A DNA stretch of 21,164 nucleotides from CAYWTX01 sp964461295 (GCA_964461295.1 CAYWTX010000351.1:1-21164); one strand, 5' to 3'; positions 9,101 to 15,415 are shown, counted from the stretch's first letter. A program made the numbers and translations. The notes: generated by a model not told the origin, from the sequence alone.

Positions 9101-11367
9101 CCGTCACGTTTGACGCCCGCACCAGCGAAGGCAAGCCCGTCAAGCTCACCGCCCTCGAGACGGCCGAACACTCCGGCGTGTTCCTCGGCTCGGTGTTCCC
9201 GGTCAAGGGGGACCCGAACCGGCCCAGCGAACTGAAGGTCGTCGAGGGCGACGACATCATCCTGATCTACCTGGACCGCGAGAACACCAACCCCGGCATT
9301 GCCTGGGAACGGACCGCCTCCGTCGAGCAGGCCTGGTACGAGACCCCCGAAGTCCGCGTCTACGACGTGACCAGCCTGGCGCTGGAAGAGGCCGACAAGT
9401 TGGCCGGACGCGGCGGCGCCGCCGGTTCGCCCGCCCGCGGCAAGGGCGCGGGCAAGGCGCCCGCCAAGAGCCCCGGCGGCAAGGCCGCGCCCAGGAAGGC
9501 CGTCGCGGAAGTCGAGGCCTCGCTCGAGGAGGACGTCCCGGCACGCCGCGCCCTGATGGTCGTCCGCCCCGAGAAGGCCGCGCAGGACAAACCGTCCAAC
9601 GTCGTCATCGGCGGCCCGCTGCTCGTCGAGGTCCTCTTCCCCTCCATCACCAAGTCGCCGCAGAGCGCCTGCTCGATCTACGTGCAGACCTCCAGCGGCC
9701 GAAAAAAGAGCGCCAAGCCCGTCAAGGAACCCTTCGACATTGAGGTGCCGGGCACCCTGAAGCTGACCCGCGCCCCCGGCGACGCCCCCGCGGGCGCGCC
9801 GCCGGCCGGCTACCGCGAAGTCGTCGTCCACGGCAACCCCTACGCCCTCACGCCGCTGGATGACGGGCGCTACATGTTCGCCGTGCCCGTCAAACTCGGC
9901 GCCGTGCCGGATAAGTCCATGGCCCTGGAAGAGGATGCACCCGCCGCCGGCCGCAAGGTCGCCGGCGCCGACCAGGAGAAGTCGCTCTACATCAACGGCG
10001 AGGATACGATCCACATCGGCTTGCAGTACAAGGATCCCAACGGCAAGGAGCACTGGGCGACCCGCCAGTGCAAGCTGAGCGGCGACTTCTTCTTCGACGT
10101 GATGGACCGCCGTTACCAGGAACTGCTCAAGGGCCTCTACGTGGGCGAGAACCTCTACTTCCGCCTGATCGACCCCACTCGCGACGCCACCGACGAGAAG
10201 GACGCCGTCGAGGTCGAGGTGTTCACGAAGTCCGGACAGGCCAGGAAGATCCCGCTCATCGAGACCTACTCGCACAGCGGCGTCTTCAAGAGCCTGGTGA
10301 AGATCATCCACTCCGAGGACCGCGAGGCAGCCAAGGATGCCGGCACCATGCCGGCCGTCTACGGCGACCTGGTGACCGCCAAGTACGTTCAGCCGAAGAC
10401 CGAGGGCGCCTCGCAGCAGGAGATCGAGGTGTTCAAGGGCAGCGACGGCCTGGTGACCCCGTTCACCAAACGATTCAAGGACCCCGCCATCGCGGTGCAG
10501 ACGCAGTTCATGATCGCCGAGGCATATTTCGAACTGGCCAAACGCCACCGCCAACTCAAGCAGGACGACGTGGCCCGCAAGGAGATCGCGCAGGGCCGCA
10601 AGCTTCTCGAGGAAGCCATCCGCGACTACCCGGACACCGCCGCACGGGCCCAGGCCGAGTACCTCCTGGCCGACCTGTCGATGGAGTTCGGCAACGACGC
10701 GGTGAACGAGGAGATCCGGAAGAAGTACTACGTCGACGCGATCTCGCGCTACAGCGACATCGTGGCCGCCTACGGCGACAGCGAGTACGCCCCCAAGGCG
10801 CAGTTCCGCAAGGCCCTCGCCTTTGAGAAGATGACCCAGATCGACGAGGCCTGCGAAGAATACGTCAAACTGTCCTACCGCTACCCGGACAACCCGCTGG
10901 TGGCCGAGACCATCGCCCGCCTGGGGCAGTACTTCCTGAACAAGGGCCGCCAGTTCCGCGCCGAGATGGACAAGGAGGCCGACGCCGTCAGGAAGGAGAA
11001 GATCCGCATGAACGCCGTGGACATGTTCAACACGGCCGGCGACGTCTTCGGGCGGTTGAGCGTCCGCTTCCCCGCCCACCGCCTGGCGGGCAAGACGTTG
11101 CTCCTGTCGGCCCAGTGCTTCATGCAGGCAGAGGACTGGAAGGCCGCCATCGCCGGCTACCAGAAGGTCATCAAGGCCCTGGAGATGGACAAGGACCTCG
11201 TGGCCGAGGCGATGTACTGGTGCGGACACTCCTACATGGAGACGGCCGAACTGGTCGAAGCCTACCGCGTGTTCAAGAAGCTGACCTGGGACTTCCCGGG
11301 CACGAAGTGGTCGAAGTTCGCCCTGGGCCGCCTGGCCGACGAGCGGCTGGCGAACATCAAGGATTAG
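3175..11367 (+). CDS. Giant secreted TPR / beta-domain protein (2730 aa)
   Basis: The start has AAGGGA upstream and opens with a signal peptide, MKKTLTGLSVILMASAAAWA, with an AxA cleavage site after residue 20, followed by a short Lys/Pro/Ala linker. Residues about 45-1290 are mostly alpha-helical, degenerate TPR-like repeats; clear TPRs occur near 1160-1290. Residues about 1300-2420 carry several beta-sandwich-like domains (starting near 1305, 1456, 1893, 1953 and 2322). Three contain related motifs: LTETSEYSGSFRGAV at 1497, LETAEHSGVFLGSV at 1994 and IETYSHSGVFKSLV at 2362. A Lys/Ala/Gly/Pro-rich linker spans about 2073-2125. Residues about 2430-2730 are canonical TPRs resembling the end of the preceding protein. 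It lies 60 bases after that gene and 91 before exbB. It would be long enough to span the periplasm or form a large scaffold, with partners unknown. The long antisense frames across it are compositional shadows. Stop is TAG. Confidence 0.85.
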   Translation: MKKTLTGLSVILMASAAAWAQAAPKKPPAAKPPAAKPAADKPELRLDRLDQLLQKVQADPGGTSEGEAMEMLRLAKEQGRSYLASLAMGGYLQYNFRASASLLLAAADTSYRAGDYGTAVGRYKTYLASATPSEEAGAAAANLYTILVDFLGAEEDAYAFLSKTGYKFRSLAPARRWDGWFLSRAMSRRDYTSAARVLSAALADKLPVEQERLYYGNALEWLMRSVASGEASQFAALPDCKAILAAVRHGDVVAARYGFRVAKLSFAAGAAGKDEAALARDFDLVSMAAQKYLAASPTPATVQEIVEVLGGGIGKFDDAAWEAQKTGKQALFVAMFSKLDDAGKAAILGWTRGERVMARFMASPAQWADLGARNARLFSSCPAARLVAFNTQADSIDAYKAQAAFLAGVPSASAAAINALAVGDDITKVIDHLAANEAWHLPLAGWHDLLTGEVFPAFEKLAKAAKKDLPADWQDQAWLHFGANHLSQTPIAIYDAEAVKAYLRAAWKVSGKDANDKSRVAKHLETLAWVAFDAGREGRGTRGEVFGVLANDARWWAENVRNEARRKTVDEAVLNQIAPLEQAIRKARGPAEPAKAPNELCRALAEMVMARQDPKADPAAAERKVYQLVRDYPSKHTPCGADAFRIAAESRAFNNLDVQVEMLADQLAAWKSGESTERLDVLMSQIFSGRQEWRMGDIHERYRAQALQVNAALEKGLAAMVAQGRFSDKLFAWFRGTRAGRGWRAGEAGEAVMDQIIQKKLFSDSPYRVERTSSATVSYMKLIRDEFPNLDRKYPLAGYFDDLFVAEAEKTRHLDWAYWEFGTDTANKVKAAAAKILAEMEKLPSSITGDEEAYSITALNRWMDVALKGGKAARDNLLARLESYQGKTRFDVYALGYGAAGIDDPRTAEGRKLFFEKLGRYVDRSATAPARLGMPYLGGIADLKANELTDGELNTLVKMFADAPSPWWSKGWSFDVAARLVHEGLLARKREAELFPLVGQFWKVARDSQEPAIIRMFTDLTDALRRDRKNDLALAYGNVALSMMKASLPDDARGALANVRSAAISEMGGVIPVAKGHPLRGLYEAQLAYLTGRQQTAWETYLANRGKLVQSFKDFDPQFCIWIIDRETEFRNFEPAESLAREMRAWFDESSTRFEAEVRARMELAYANIAIARGDYPRARALLETIVANKGFAGARAHTDAELKIADVDIRTAAFDKAIERLDRLARKQDKYIQAEAYYYLALAKYTDRDYPAAKEHLDSLFTINPDHADGKILQGRNFLALRKLEQPTDIELGDKIGRKFIVPGKPVRVTLVDNNLSIVRKAREIEIRAWTDSGDEEFFTLKPFGDSRTKFKGQIDTVLGEVKKENRVVEVIGKDRVHYAFSEKFAREQQIEKNEPYTLEVATDALLYASSGKILSKEEREAIAMEEMIKTKAGVVEEKTAVAIPLSTVRSDTQIKPGNKVNVRVDDPDRGETTGKDTISVRVSATSGDAIEAFVLTETSEYSGSFRGAVPTEAAQARAYASDSLEGTEANFTISARDYPAWVGLPRPTKSRPKLFSVDLNDNVAADKMKIVAKEAGRKLKSFLVQTSLNAEDFTTVGAYPDKHVPWDGTPRIEIAEFVAEEPTQRVAAPTTAKMFDQYFEQGVIREGKTKYVGKLNSLDVNWDSAIAGLAGKIGLQAGRENNKYYAAHISLAFYQTRRQVRKFTLAPRGESAAAVGGRGADPLKAVSYLIAFDGEVAKAPQASRGAAAGTAGEPAGIVASRTVSKGVHRLDIYVFANQQGNPNFEVRVDSDKPPYEIAAPLEMFDPARNPEIGRGLARQVATVTANPGGTEFDVQFPADTQARVVRLLIADFEGDAPAINKISLTNRGNVAVLPTKFDFMELRKNNVLEIVPGDRVTVTYKDPKVITQGRDLHEAFLNATYTDGSIDACFVEYAQGPGGARSASYIPMRRFEPGDKVNVFIRDPDADVSDKLDTVTFDARTSEGKPVKLTALETAEHSGVFLGSVFPVKGDPNRPSELKVVEGDDIILIYLDRENTNPGIAWERTASVEQAWYETPEVRVYDVTSLALEEADKLAGRGGAAGSPARGKGAGKAPAKSPGGKAAPRKAVAEVEASLEEDVPARRALMVVRPEKAAQDKPSNVVIGGPLLVEVLFPSITKSPQSACSIYVQTSSGRKKSAKPVKEPFDIEVPGTLKLTRAPGDAPAGAPPAGYREVVVHGNPYALTPLDDGRYMFAVPVKLGAVPDKSMALEEDAPAAGRKVAGADQEKSLYINGEDTIHIGLQYKDPNGKEHWATRQCKLSGDFFFDVMDRRYQELLKGLYVGENLYFRLIDPTRDATDEKDAVEVEVFTKSGQARKIPLIETYSHSGVFKSLVKIIHSEDREAAKDAGTMPAVYGDLVTAKYVQPKTEGASQQEIEVFKGSDGLVTPFTKRFKDPAIAVQTQFMIAEAYFELAKRHRQLKQDDVARKEIAQGRKLLEEAIRDYPDTAARAQAEYLLADLSMEFGNDAVNEEIRKKYYVDAISRYSDIVAAYGDSEYAPKAQFRKALAFEKMTQIDEACEEYVKLSYRYPDNPLVAETIARLGQYFLNKGRQFRAEMDKEADAVRKEKIRMNAVDMFNTAGDVFGRLSVRFPAHRLAGKTLLLSAQCFMQAEDWKAAIAGYQKVIKALEMDKDLVAEAMYWCGHSYMETAELVEAYRVFKKLTWDFPGTKWSKFALGRLADERLANIKD
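3250..3291 (+). repeat. 15-base in-frame tandem repeat (KPPAA linker)
   Basis: Two 15-base units (3250-3264 and 3265-3279) differ at one base and are followed by a diverged partial copy. They encode KPPAA-KPPAA-KPAA directly after the signal peptide of the giant protein. Such a unit can change copy number by slippage without breaking the frame and would alter linker length near the mature N-terminus. Confidence 0.7.
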
Positions 11368-11423
11368 TCCGGGCGCGCCCGCGGCGGTTGTACAAAGCGC
11401 GGGCCAACTGGACATCGAAGTCG

Positions 11424-11440
11424 CAGGATTGGGAATCCTG
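11424..11440 (+). promoter_or_regulatory. Hairpin just upstream of the exbB ribosome binding site
   Basis: CAGGATT (11424-11430) and AATCCTG (11434-11440) form a perfect 7-bp stem around a GGG loop. The purine-rich ribosome binding site AAGGAAAGG follows at once, and the ATG lies at 11459. It is placed to affect translation entry or mRNA processing between the giant TPR gene and exbB. An in-frame TTG at 11429 lies inside the stem and is an unlikely start. No terminator-like U-run follows. Confidence 0.4.
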
Positions 11441-11458
11441 AAGGAAAGGCCGCTCCGC

Positions 11459-12136
11459 ATGATTGAGATTCTGGTTCACGGTAGTTGGGTCCTGTGGGTG
11501 ATCCTGCTCTGCTCGGTGATCAGCCTGGGCATTACACTGGAGCGGTGGCGGACGATGCGTGCCGCCGACGTGGACAGCGAGGACCTGCTGGTCCGGCTGT
11601 CGCTGTGCGTCAAGGCCGACGACGTGCCCGGCGCGGTGGAGCTGTGCGACCGGACGCCCGGCCCGGTCGGCGACACGCTGGGGGCGGGGCTGCGGAAGCT
11701 TCAACTCCTCCAGAAGATCGGCAAGGGCGCCGAGGAGATGGAGGACGGCGTCACCAAGGCGATGGAGGAACAGGGACTCCACGTCGTCAACTACCTGGAG
11801 CAGAACCTGACGCTGCTGGCCACCATGGCCAGCCTGGCGCCGATCCTGGGCATGTTGGGCACGGTGATCGGCATGATCAAGGCGTTCGGCAACATCAAGC
11901 TGATGGCGTCGCTGACACCCACGGCCGTGGCGGGCGGCATCGGCGAAGCCCTCTGGTGCACCGCGGGCGGGCTGCTGGTCGCGGCCATGGCCACCGTCGA
12001 GTACAACTACTTCACCGCTCGCGTGAACCGCTTTGCGGTGCAGGTGCAGGGCGCGGCGACAAAACTCGTCGACCGGCTGCTTCACGCGCAGGCGATGGGC
12101 AAGTCGGGCGTTCTCGCCGGGGAGGGCGGGCGGTGA
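11459..12136 (+). CDS. MotA/TolQ/ExbB-family proton channel protein (225 aa)
   Basis: Inner-membrane subunit expected to form the pentameric proton channel of an Exb/Tol-type motor. The start at 11459 is preceded by AAGGAAAGG and begins directly before TM1; the upstream in-frame TTG at 11429 would add ten charged residues and lies in a hairpin. TM1 spans about 5-27. A cytoplasmic domain follows to about 110, then TM2 about 113-142 with APILGMLGTVIGM (T135) and TM3 about 158-182 with GGIGEALWCTAGGLLVA. E163 and T168 in TM3 match the channel-lining Glu/Thr of the family. Length is normal. The TGA stop overlaps the GTG start of the ExbD gene by 4 bases, so the two are probably translationally coupled. 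The partners suggest a dedicated motor rather than generic TonB energising. An ExbB-like symbol fits the family, but the pathway is unknown. Confidence 0.93.
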   Translation: MIEILVHGSWVLWVILLCSVISLGITLERWRTMRAADVDSEDLLVRLSLCVKADDVPGAVELCDRTPGPVGDTLGAGLRKLQLLQKIGKGAEEMEDGVTKAMEEQGLHVVNYLEQNLTLLATMASLAPILGMLGTVIGMIKAFGNIKLMASLTPTAVAGGIGEALWCTAGGLLVAAMATVEYNYFTARVNRFAVQVQGAATKLVDRLLHAQAMGKSGVLAGEGGR

Positions 12137-12534
12137 GAGTCCTCTTCCATCGACAGACCCCGCCGTACATCCCCGTCATCACGCTGGCGGACATCGCCTG
12201 GCAGATCATCATCTTCTTCCTGGTCGCCAGCACCTTCGCGCGGAACGACGTGTTCCTCCTGGACCTGCCCGGGACTACCAAGCAGCCGCAGGGCCAGCAG
12301 CCCGAGCCCATCCTCGTGGTCGCCGGCAGCGATTCGCTCACCGTCAACGGCGCGGAGGTGGCTGCCGCCGACCTCCAGGCCGAACTCCAGAAGCTTCTCC
12401 AGGACAAGAAGACCGAACTGGAGCGGTCCGTCGTGCTCACCGGAAAGGAAGACCTGACGTACCAGCAGCACCTGGACCTGATGTACACGGTCCAGAAGGC
12501 GGGCGGCTACCTGGTGCTGACTGTGGAGGAGTAG
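12133..12534 (+). CDS. ExbD/TolR-family protein, first copy (133 aa)
   Basis: Single-pass inner-membrane stator partner of the ExbB protein. It starts with GTG overlapping the exbB stop (GTGA), with a GGGGAGGG ribosome binding site inside exbB. The short cytoplasmic N-terminus leads to TM about 14-35, VITLADIAWQIIIFFLVAS. D20 matches the protonatable Asp essential in ExbD/TolR. The periplasmic domain (about 45-133) ends with the usual fold, seen as VVLTGKEDLTYQQHLDLMYTV. It differs clearly from the second ExbD copy: it has a Gln-rich linker after the membrane segment, and Trp/Gln rather than Phe/Leu next to the Asp. Two non-identical ExbD proteins beside one ExbB suggest a heteromeric pair inside the ExbB ring, as proposed for AglQ/AglS. 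Stop is TAG. Confidence 0.92.
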   Translation: MRVLFHRQTPPYIPVITLADIAWQIIIFFLVASTFARNDVFLLDLPGTTKQPQGQQPEPILVVAGSDSLTVNGAEVAAADLQAELQKLLQDKKTELERSVVLTGKEDLTYQQHLDLMYTVQKAGGYLVLTVEE

Positions 12535-12588
12535 CGGTTCGCCCGGGCCCAGCCCGCCGGCGAGACCGGCAGGGCGCAGGGAACTTCG

Positions 12589-12993
12589 ATGAAGGCAAGT
12601 TACCGCGGAAAACCCCTGGTGGAGGCGCAGTTCATCAGCCTGGCCGACATGGCCTTCCTGATCATCTTCTTCTTCATGATGACGGCCTCGTTCATGAAGG
12701 ACAAGGTGGGGGTGAACCTGCCGGATCTGCCGAAGACGTCCAAGACCGATTCGGGGGTGATGGTGGCGGTGGACGCCAAGGGGAGCATCTACCTGGACGG
12801 CCAGCCGGTGGACGGCCCGGAGACGCTCGAGGGCCTGCTGCGGGTCGCCCTGGAGGACCACAAGGGACCCAAGGCGATGGAAGTCCGCCTGCGATGTGAG
12901 AAAGCCCTGAAGTACAAACAGTATGCCCCGGTCTACGGCGCCATCAGCAATGCCGGCGGAGTCATCGCCATCGTGCATGACCCGCGGAAGTGA
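12589..12993 (+). CDS. ExbD/TolR-family protein, second copy (134 aa)
   Basis: Second single-pass Exb/Tol stator protein. The ATG at 12589 has GCAGGGA upstream. TM about 15-35 contains SLADMAFLIIFFFMMTAS, with D20 in the position of the essential ExbD/TolR aspartate, followed by the periplasmic domain with the familiar start VGVNLPDLP and a C-terminal MEVRLRCEKALKYKQYAPV region. A 54-base gap separates it from the first copy and contains a small 5-bp hairpin (12556-12570). It is probably cotranscribed with its neighbours. Both copies keep the Asp, so neither looks like a dead subunit. Confidence 0.92.
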   Translation: MKASYRGKPLVEAQFISLADMAFLIIFFFMMTASFMKDKVGVNLPDLPKTSKTDSGVMVAVDAKGSIYLDGQPVDGPETLEGLLRVALEDHKGPKAMEVRLRCEKALKYKQYAPVYGAISNAGGVIAIVHDPRK

Positions 12994-13013
12994 TGGCCGA
13001 CAAAGGTGAATCC

Positions 13014-13496
13014 ATGAAGAGCGGCGGACCCTCCGATCAACCGACGGCAAAAGTGCGGAAGATGATTTCCGAGTTCTCCAACCTCGCCACCCTCAAGTGG
13101 GTCGCTGTCGCGTTCGGCATCCACGTCGTGGCGATCGGCCTGTTCTCGATCGGCGAAATCTACACGGCGATCGGCGGGGGCGATCGGACCGCCGCAACCG
13201 ACGCCGACGAGAGCAAGGCGCCGACCACCGCGCCGACGACCGGTCCCGCGACAAGGCCGACCACCAGGCCCTCGACGCCTCCGGGGGGCGCCGCGCCCAG
13301 GAAGCCCGTCAAGCCCGCCGCCGGCAAGGAGGGAGACGGCGAGGAGTCGATGACCCCCGCCATGCGCGAACTGCTGGCGCCGGCCAAGCCCAGCGAGATC
13401 CCCAAGGCCCCCACCCACATGGATATCGATGAACCGGAGAAGCCCAAGACGGTCCAGGACGCCAATCGTGAGGTGCGCGGGAAAACCAGTCCATGA
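13014..13496 (+). CDS. TonB-like single-pass membrane protein lacking a TonB C-terminal domain (160 aa)
   Basis: Short cytoplasmic N-terminus, one TM segment at about 28-48 (WVAVAFGIHVVAIGLF), then a Thr/Pro-rich stretch about 65-100 (APTTAPTTGPATRPTTRP) and a mixed charged C-terminus. H37 sits in the membrane segment in an IH context resembling H20 of TonB, which is essential for coupling to ExbB/ExbD. The Ser four residues earlier in TonB is Ala33 here. The conserved TonB C-terminal fold, which binds TonB boxes, is not visible. The ATG at 13014 has the strong site AAAGGTGA; ATG at 12993 or GTG at 12990, overlapping the ExbD stop, are alternatives. The stop overlaps the next start (ATGA). 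Best read as an energy-transducing or anchoring partner of the motor. Function is inferred from context and the TM histidine only. Confidence 0.72.
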   Translation: MKSGGPSDQPTAKVRKMISEFSNLATLKWVAVAFGIHVVAIGLFSIGEIYTAIGGGDRTAATDADESKAPTTAPTTGPATRPTTRPSTPPGGAAPRKPVKPAAGKEGDGEESMTPAMRELLAPAKPSEIPKAPTHMDIDEPEKPKTVQDANREVRGKTSP

Positions 13497-15178
13497 GTCG
13501 ATCGCTCGACAGGTTGGCGCCGCTCCTGCTGCCGCGGAGGATCGGAGGCTCCGTGCTGCGGGGGTGGGGGTGGCTTGACCGGACCTGGAGGCGGATCGAT
13601 CCTCGCAAGCGGGTCCCAGCCGTGCTGTGCGCCCCGTTGGCCCTGGCGGGCGCGGCGGCGACCCTCCTGGCCCTGGCGGGTGGGGCGATCTACCGCGGGA
13701 TCGTGGCGGACAGCCCCGAACTGGCCAAGGTCATGGTGTCGGTGCATGGGCCGGCGCTGATGGCGGTCCTCCGCATCGCCGCCGCCTTGCTGGGCCCGGG
13801 CATGCTCGCGTGCGCCGTGTTGGGCTTCCGCCGCCGGGTCTGGACGCCCAGGCTCCTCCGCTGGGCGTACATGGGCTTCTACGGCTTGGTGGCGCTGTAT
13901 GGAGTGGTGGTCGTCTCCGCCATCAACGTCGTGGGAGACAGACGGGTGGCCATCCAGGGGGCCGTGCCGGACCCGGTGGAGATCTTCCACCTGAAGTGGA
14001 GCTTTCTCTGGCCGGCCACGCTCGGGGCGTTTCTGGTCGGCCTGGCGCACATGTACAGCCGCCGGCCGACGGCCGTGGCCGTGTACACGGGGCGGGCGGT
14101 CGCGGAGACCGACGAGGACCTGATGATTGGCGGGGCGGGGCGCCGCCCGCTCTACCGCCGGAGCATGTGGAAGAGCCTTCTGTGGCACGTGCTGATCCTG
14201 ATCGTGATACCGTCGCTGTTGCAGGGCATCGCCTGCGCGCCGCCGTACCTGATCCCCGGCGGCGGCGGAGGAGGCGGTTCGCCCCCGCGGCAGGTCCAGC
14301 AGGCCATGAAGATCAAGAAGAAGCAGCCCAAGAAGAAGCTGACGTACATCGCGAGGATGAACGCCGCCATCTTCCTGTACGTGCCTACCCTCGACGACTC
14401 GACCGTCAAGAAGGAGGTCGAGGAGATGACCCAGGTGACCCACGTCGCGCAGGGCATGACGGTGGGCCTGGGCGAGGGCGCCGGCGGCGGCATGGGGCGC
14501 GGCCACGGCAAGGGCGGCTTCCCCGGCGGCGACAAACTCGGGCGCATCCAGTTCATCCGCATCCAGTACAACGGCGACGGATGGGACGACGGCTTGGACG
14601 ACCGCGGCGGCGCGGACGTCAACTTCCTCCGCGAACTCAAGAGGGTGTCCAACCTGCCTGTCGGCGTTCGCGGGGAGGCCGAGAGCATCCGCACCATCAC
14701 CTCGCGCAAGAAGGGCTTCCAGCCTCCCTTCGTGTTCATGACGGGCGAGCGAGGGATCTCCGTTCCCCCGGCCGACATCAAGCTGCTTCGCCAGTACCTC
14801 CTGGACGGAGGGATGATCTTCGCCGACTGCGGCAGCAAGACCTGGGGCGCCGACTTCCGCAAGTTCGTTCAGCAACTGTTCCCCGACCGGCACATGGTGG
14901 ACATCCCCGACGACGACCCGATCTTCAAGATGCCGTACGTCTTCCCCGAAGGCGCCCCGGCCTTCTGGCACCACGACGGCTACCGGGCCCGGGGCCTGAA
15001 GATCAACGGCCGATGGGCCGTCTTCTACCACCCCGGCGACCTTAACGACGCATGGAAGACCGGGCATTCGGGCATGGACCCCGAACTGGCCGACAGGGCC
15101 TTCCAGATGGGCGTCAACGTGATCTACTACGCCATCGTCAACTACATCGAGGTGGCCAGGAAGCACGCCAAGCCCTGA
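13493..15178 (+). CDS. Five-TM protein with periplasmic DUF4159 domain (561 aa)
   Basis: Residues 1-250 hold five predicted TM segments (about 42-67, 85-112, 124-146, 168-187, 228-246). The Arg-rich loops after TM2 and TM4 place the C-terminus outside the cytoplasm. TM5 begins KSLLWHVLILIVIP, with a histidine near its start. A Gly-rich stretch, a Lys-rich stretch (KIKKKQPKKK) and a second Gly-rich linker (about 326-346) lead to a DUF4159 domain at about 354-555. Its pattern FIRIQYNGDGWDD, then FVFMTGERGISVPPADI, LLDGGMIFADC and AVFYHPGDLNDAW is typical of DUF4159, which has a glutamine-amidotransferase-like fold in my understanding and no settled function. The start overlaps the previous stop by 4 bases. 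Most DUF4159 proteins I recall are soluble or simply exported, so fusion to a polytopic membrane region is notable. It is the last gene of the block. Confidence 0.85.
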   Translation: MSRSLDRLAPLLLPRRIGGSVLRGWGWLDRTWRRIDPRKRVPAVLCAPLALAGAAATLLALAGGAIYRGIVADSPELAKVMVSVHGPALMAVLRIAAALLGPGMLACAVLGFRRRVWTPRLLRWAYMGFYGLVALYGVVVVSAINVVGDRRVAIQGAVPDPVEIFHLKWSFLWPATLGAFLVGLAHMYSRRPTAVAVYTGRAVAETDEDLMIGGAGRRPLYRRSMWKSLLWHVLILIVIPSLLQGIACAPPYLIPGGGGGGGSPPRQVQQAMKIKKKQPKKKLTYIARMNAAIFLYVPTLDDSTVKKEVEEMTQVTHVAQGMTVGLGEGAGGGMGRGHGKGGFPGGDKLGRIQFIRIQYNGDGWDDGLDDRGGADVNFLRELKRVSNLPVGVRGEAESIRTITSRKKGFQPPFVFMTGERGISVPPADIKLLRQYLLDGGMIFADCGSKTWGADFRKFVQQLFPDRHMVDIPDDDPIFKMPYVFPEGAPAFWHHDGYRARGLKINGRWAVFYHPGDLNDAWKTGHSGMDPELADRAFQMGVNVIYYAIVNYIEVARKHAKP

Positions 15179-15350
15179 CGCCGACCCGCGGCAAGGCGGG
15201 CGCCGAGGGACTTCCATCTGCCCGAACCATCCCGAGGAAGCAATCACGCCCGAACTGTCGATTGTCGATTCGCGGTTGACCACTGGCGATCCCCATCCCT
15301 GCTGCTTGCCCCGCTTGCCGACCGGCGATTCGCAGCTTTCCGGGCGTCTC
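15179..15350. other. Intergenic spacer after the motor block
   Basis: No gene seen. A 5-bp hairpin CCCGC-GGCAAG-GCGGG (15185-15200) follows the DUF4159 stop but lacks a U-tract, so it is at best a weak terminator. The bases GCTTGCC occur at 15304-15310 and 15313-15319 and again at 15363-15369 within the promoter spacer of the next gene. Their spacing could reflect a regulator site, but this is speculative. Confidence 0.35.
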
Positions 15351-15379
15351 TTGGCCCCAACGGCTTGCCTGGGTACAAT
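15351..15379 (+). promoter_or_regulatory. Sigma70-like promoter for the MarC gene
   Basis: TTGGCC (15351-15356) and TACAAT (15374-15379) are separated by exactly 17 bases. The -10 box matches TATAAT at five of six positions and the -35 box matches TTGACA at four. Transcription would start near 15386, leaving a leader of about 30 bases with GGGAAG as ribosome binding site ahead of ATG 15416. The MarC gene is therefore likely transcribed apart from the motor block. Confidence 0.6.
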
Positions 15380-15415
15380 GCGCCCGGTTGCGGAAGCTCT
15401 TTTGGGAAGCGCCCC

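Noticed and set aside
7675..11460. Minus-strand open frame of 1261 codons
   Set aside because: Same compositional shadow of the giant gene; it also runs into the exbB leader hairpin.
12990..13013. GTG 12990 or ATG 12993 as start of the TonB-like protein
   Set aside because: Both lack a good ribosome binding site, while ATG 13014 has AAAGGTGA at suitable spacing. Not fully excluded, because translational coupling to the exbD stop is possible.
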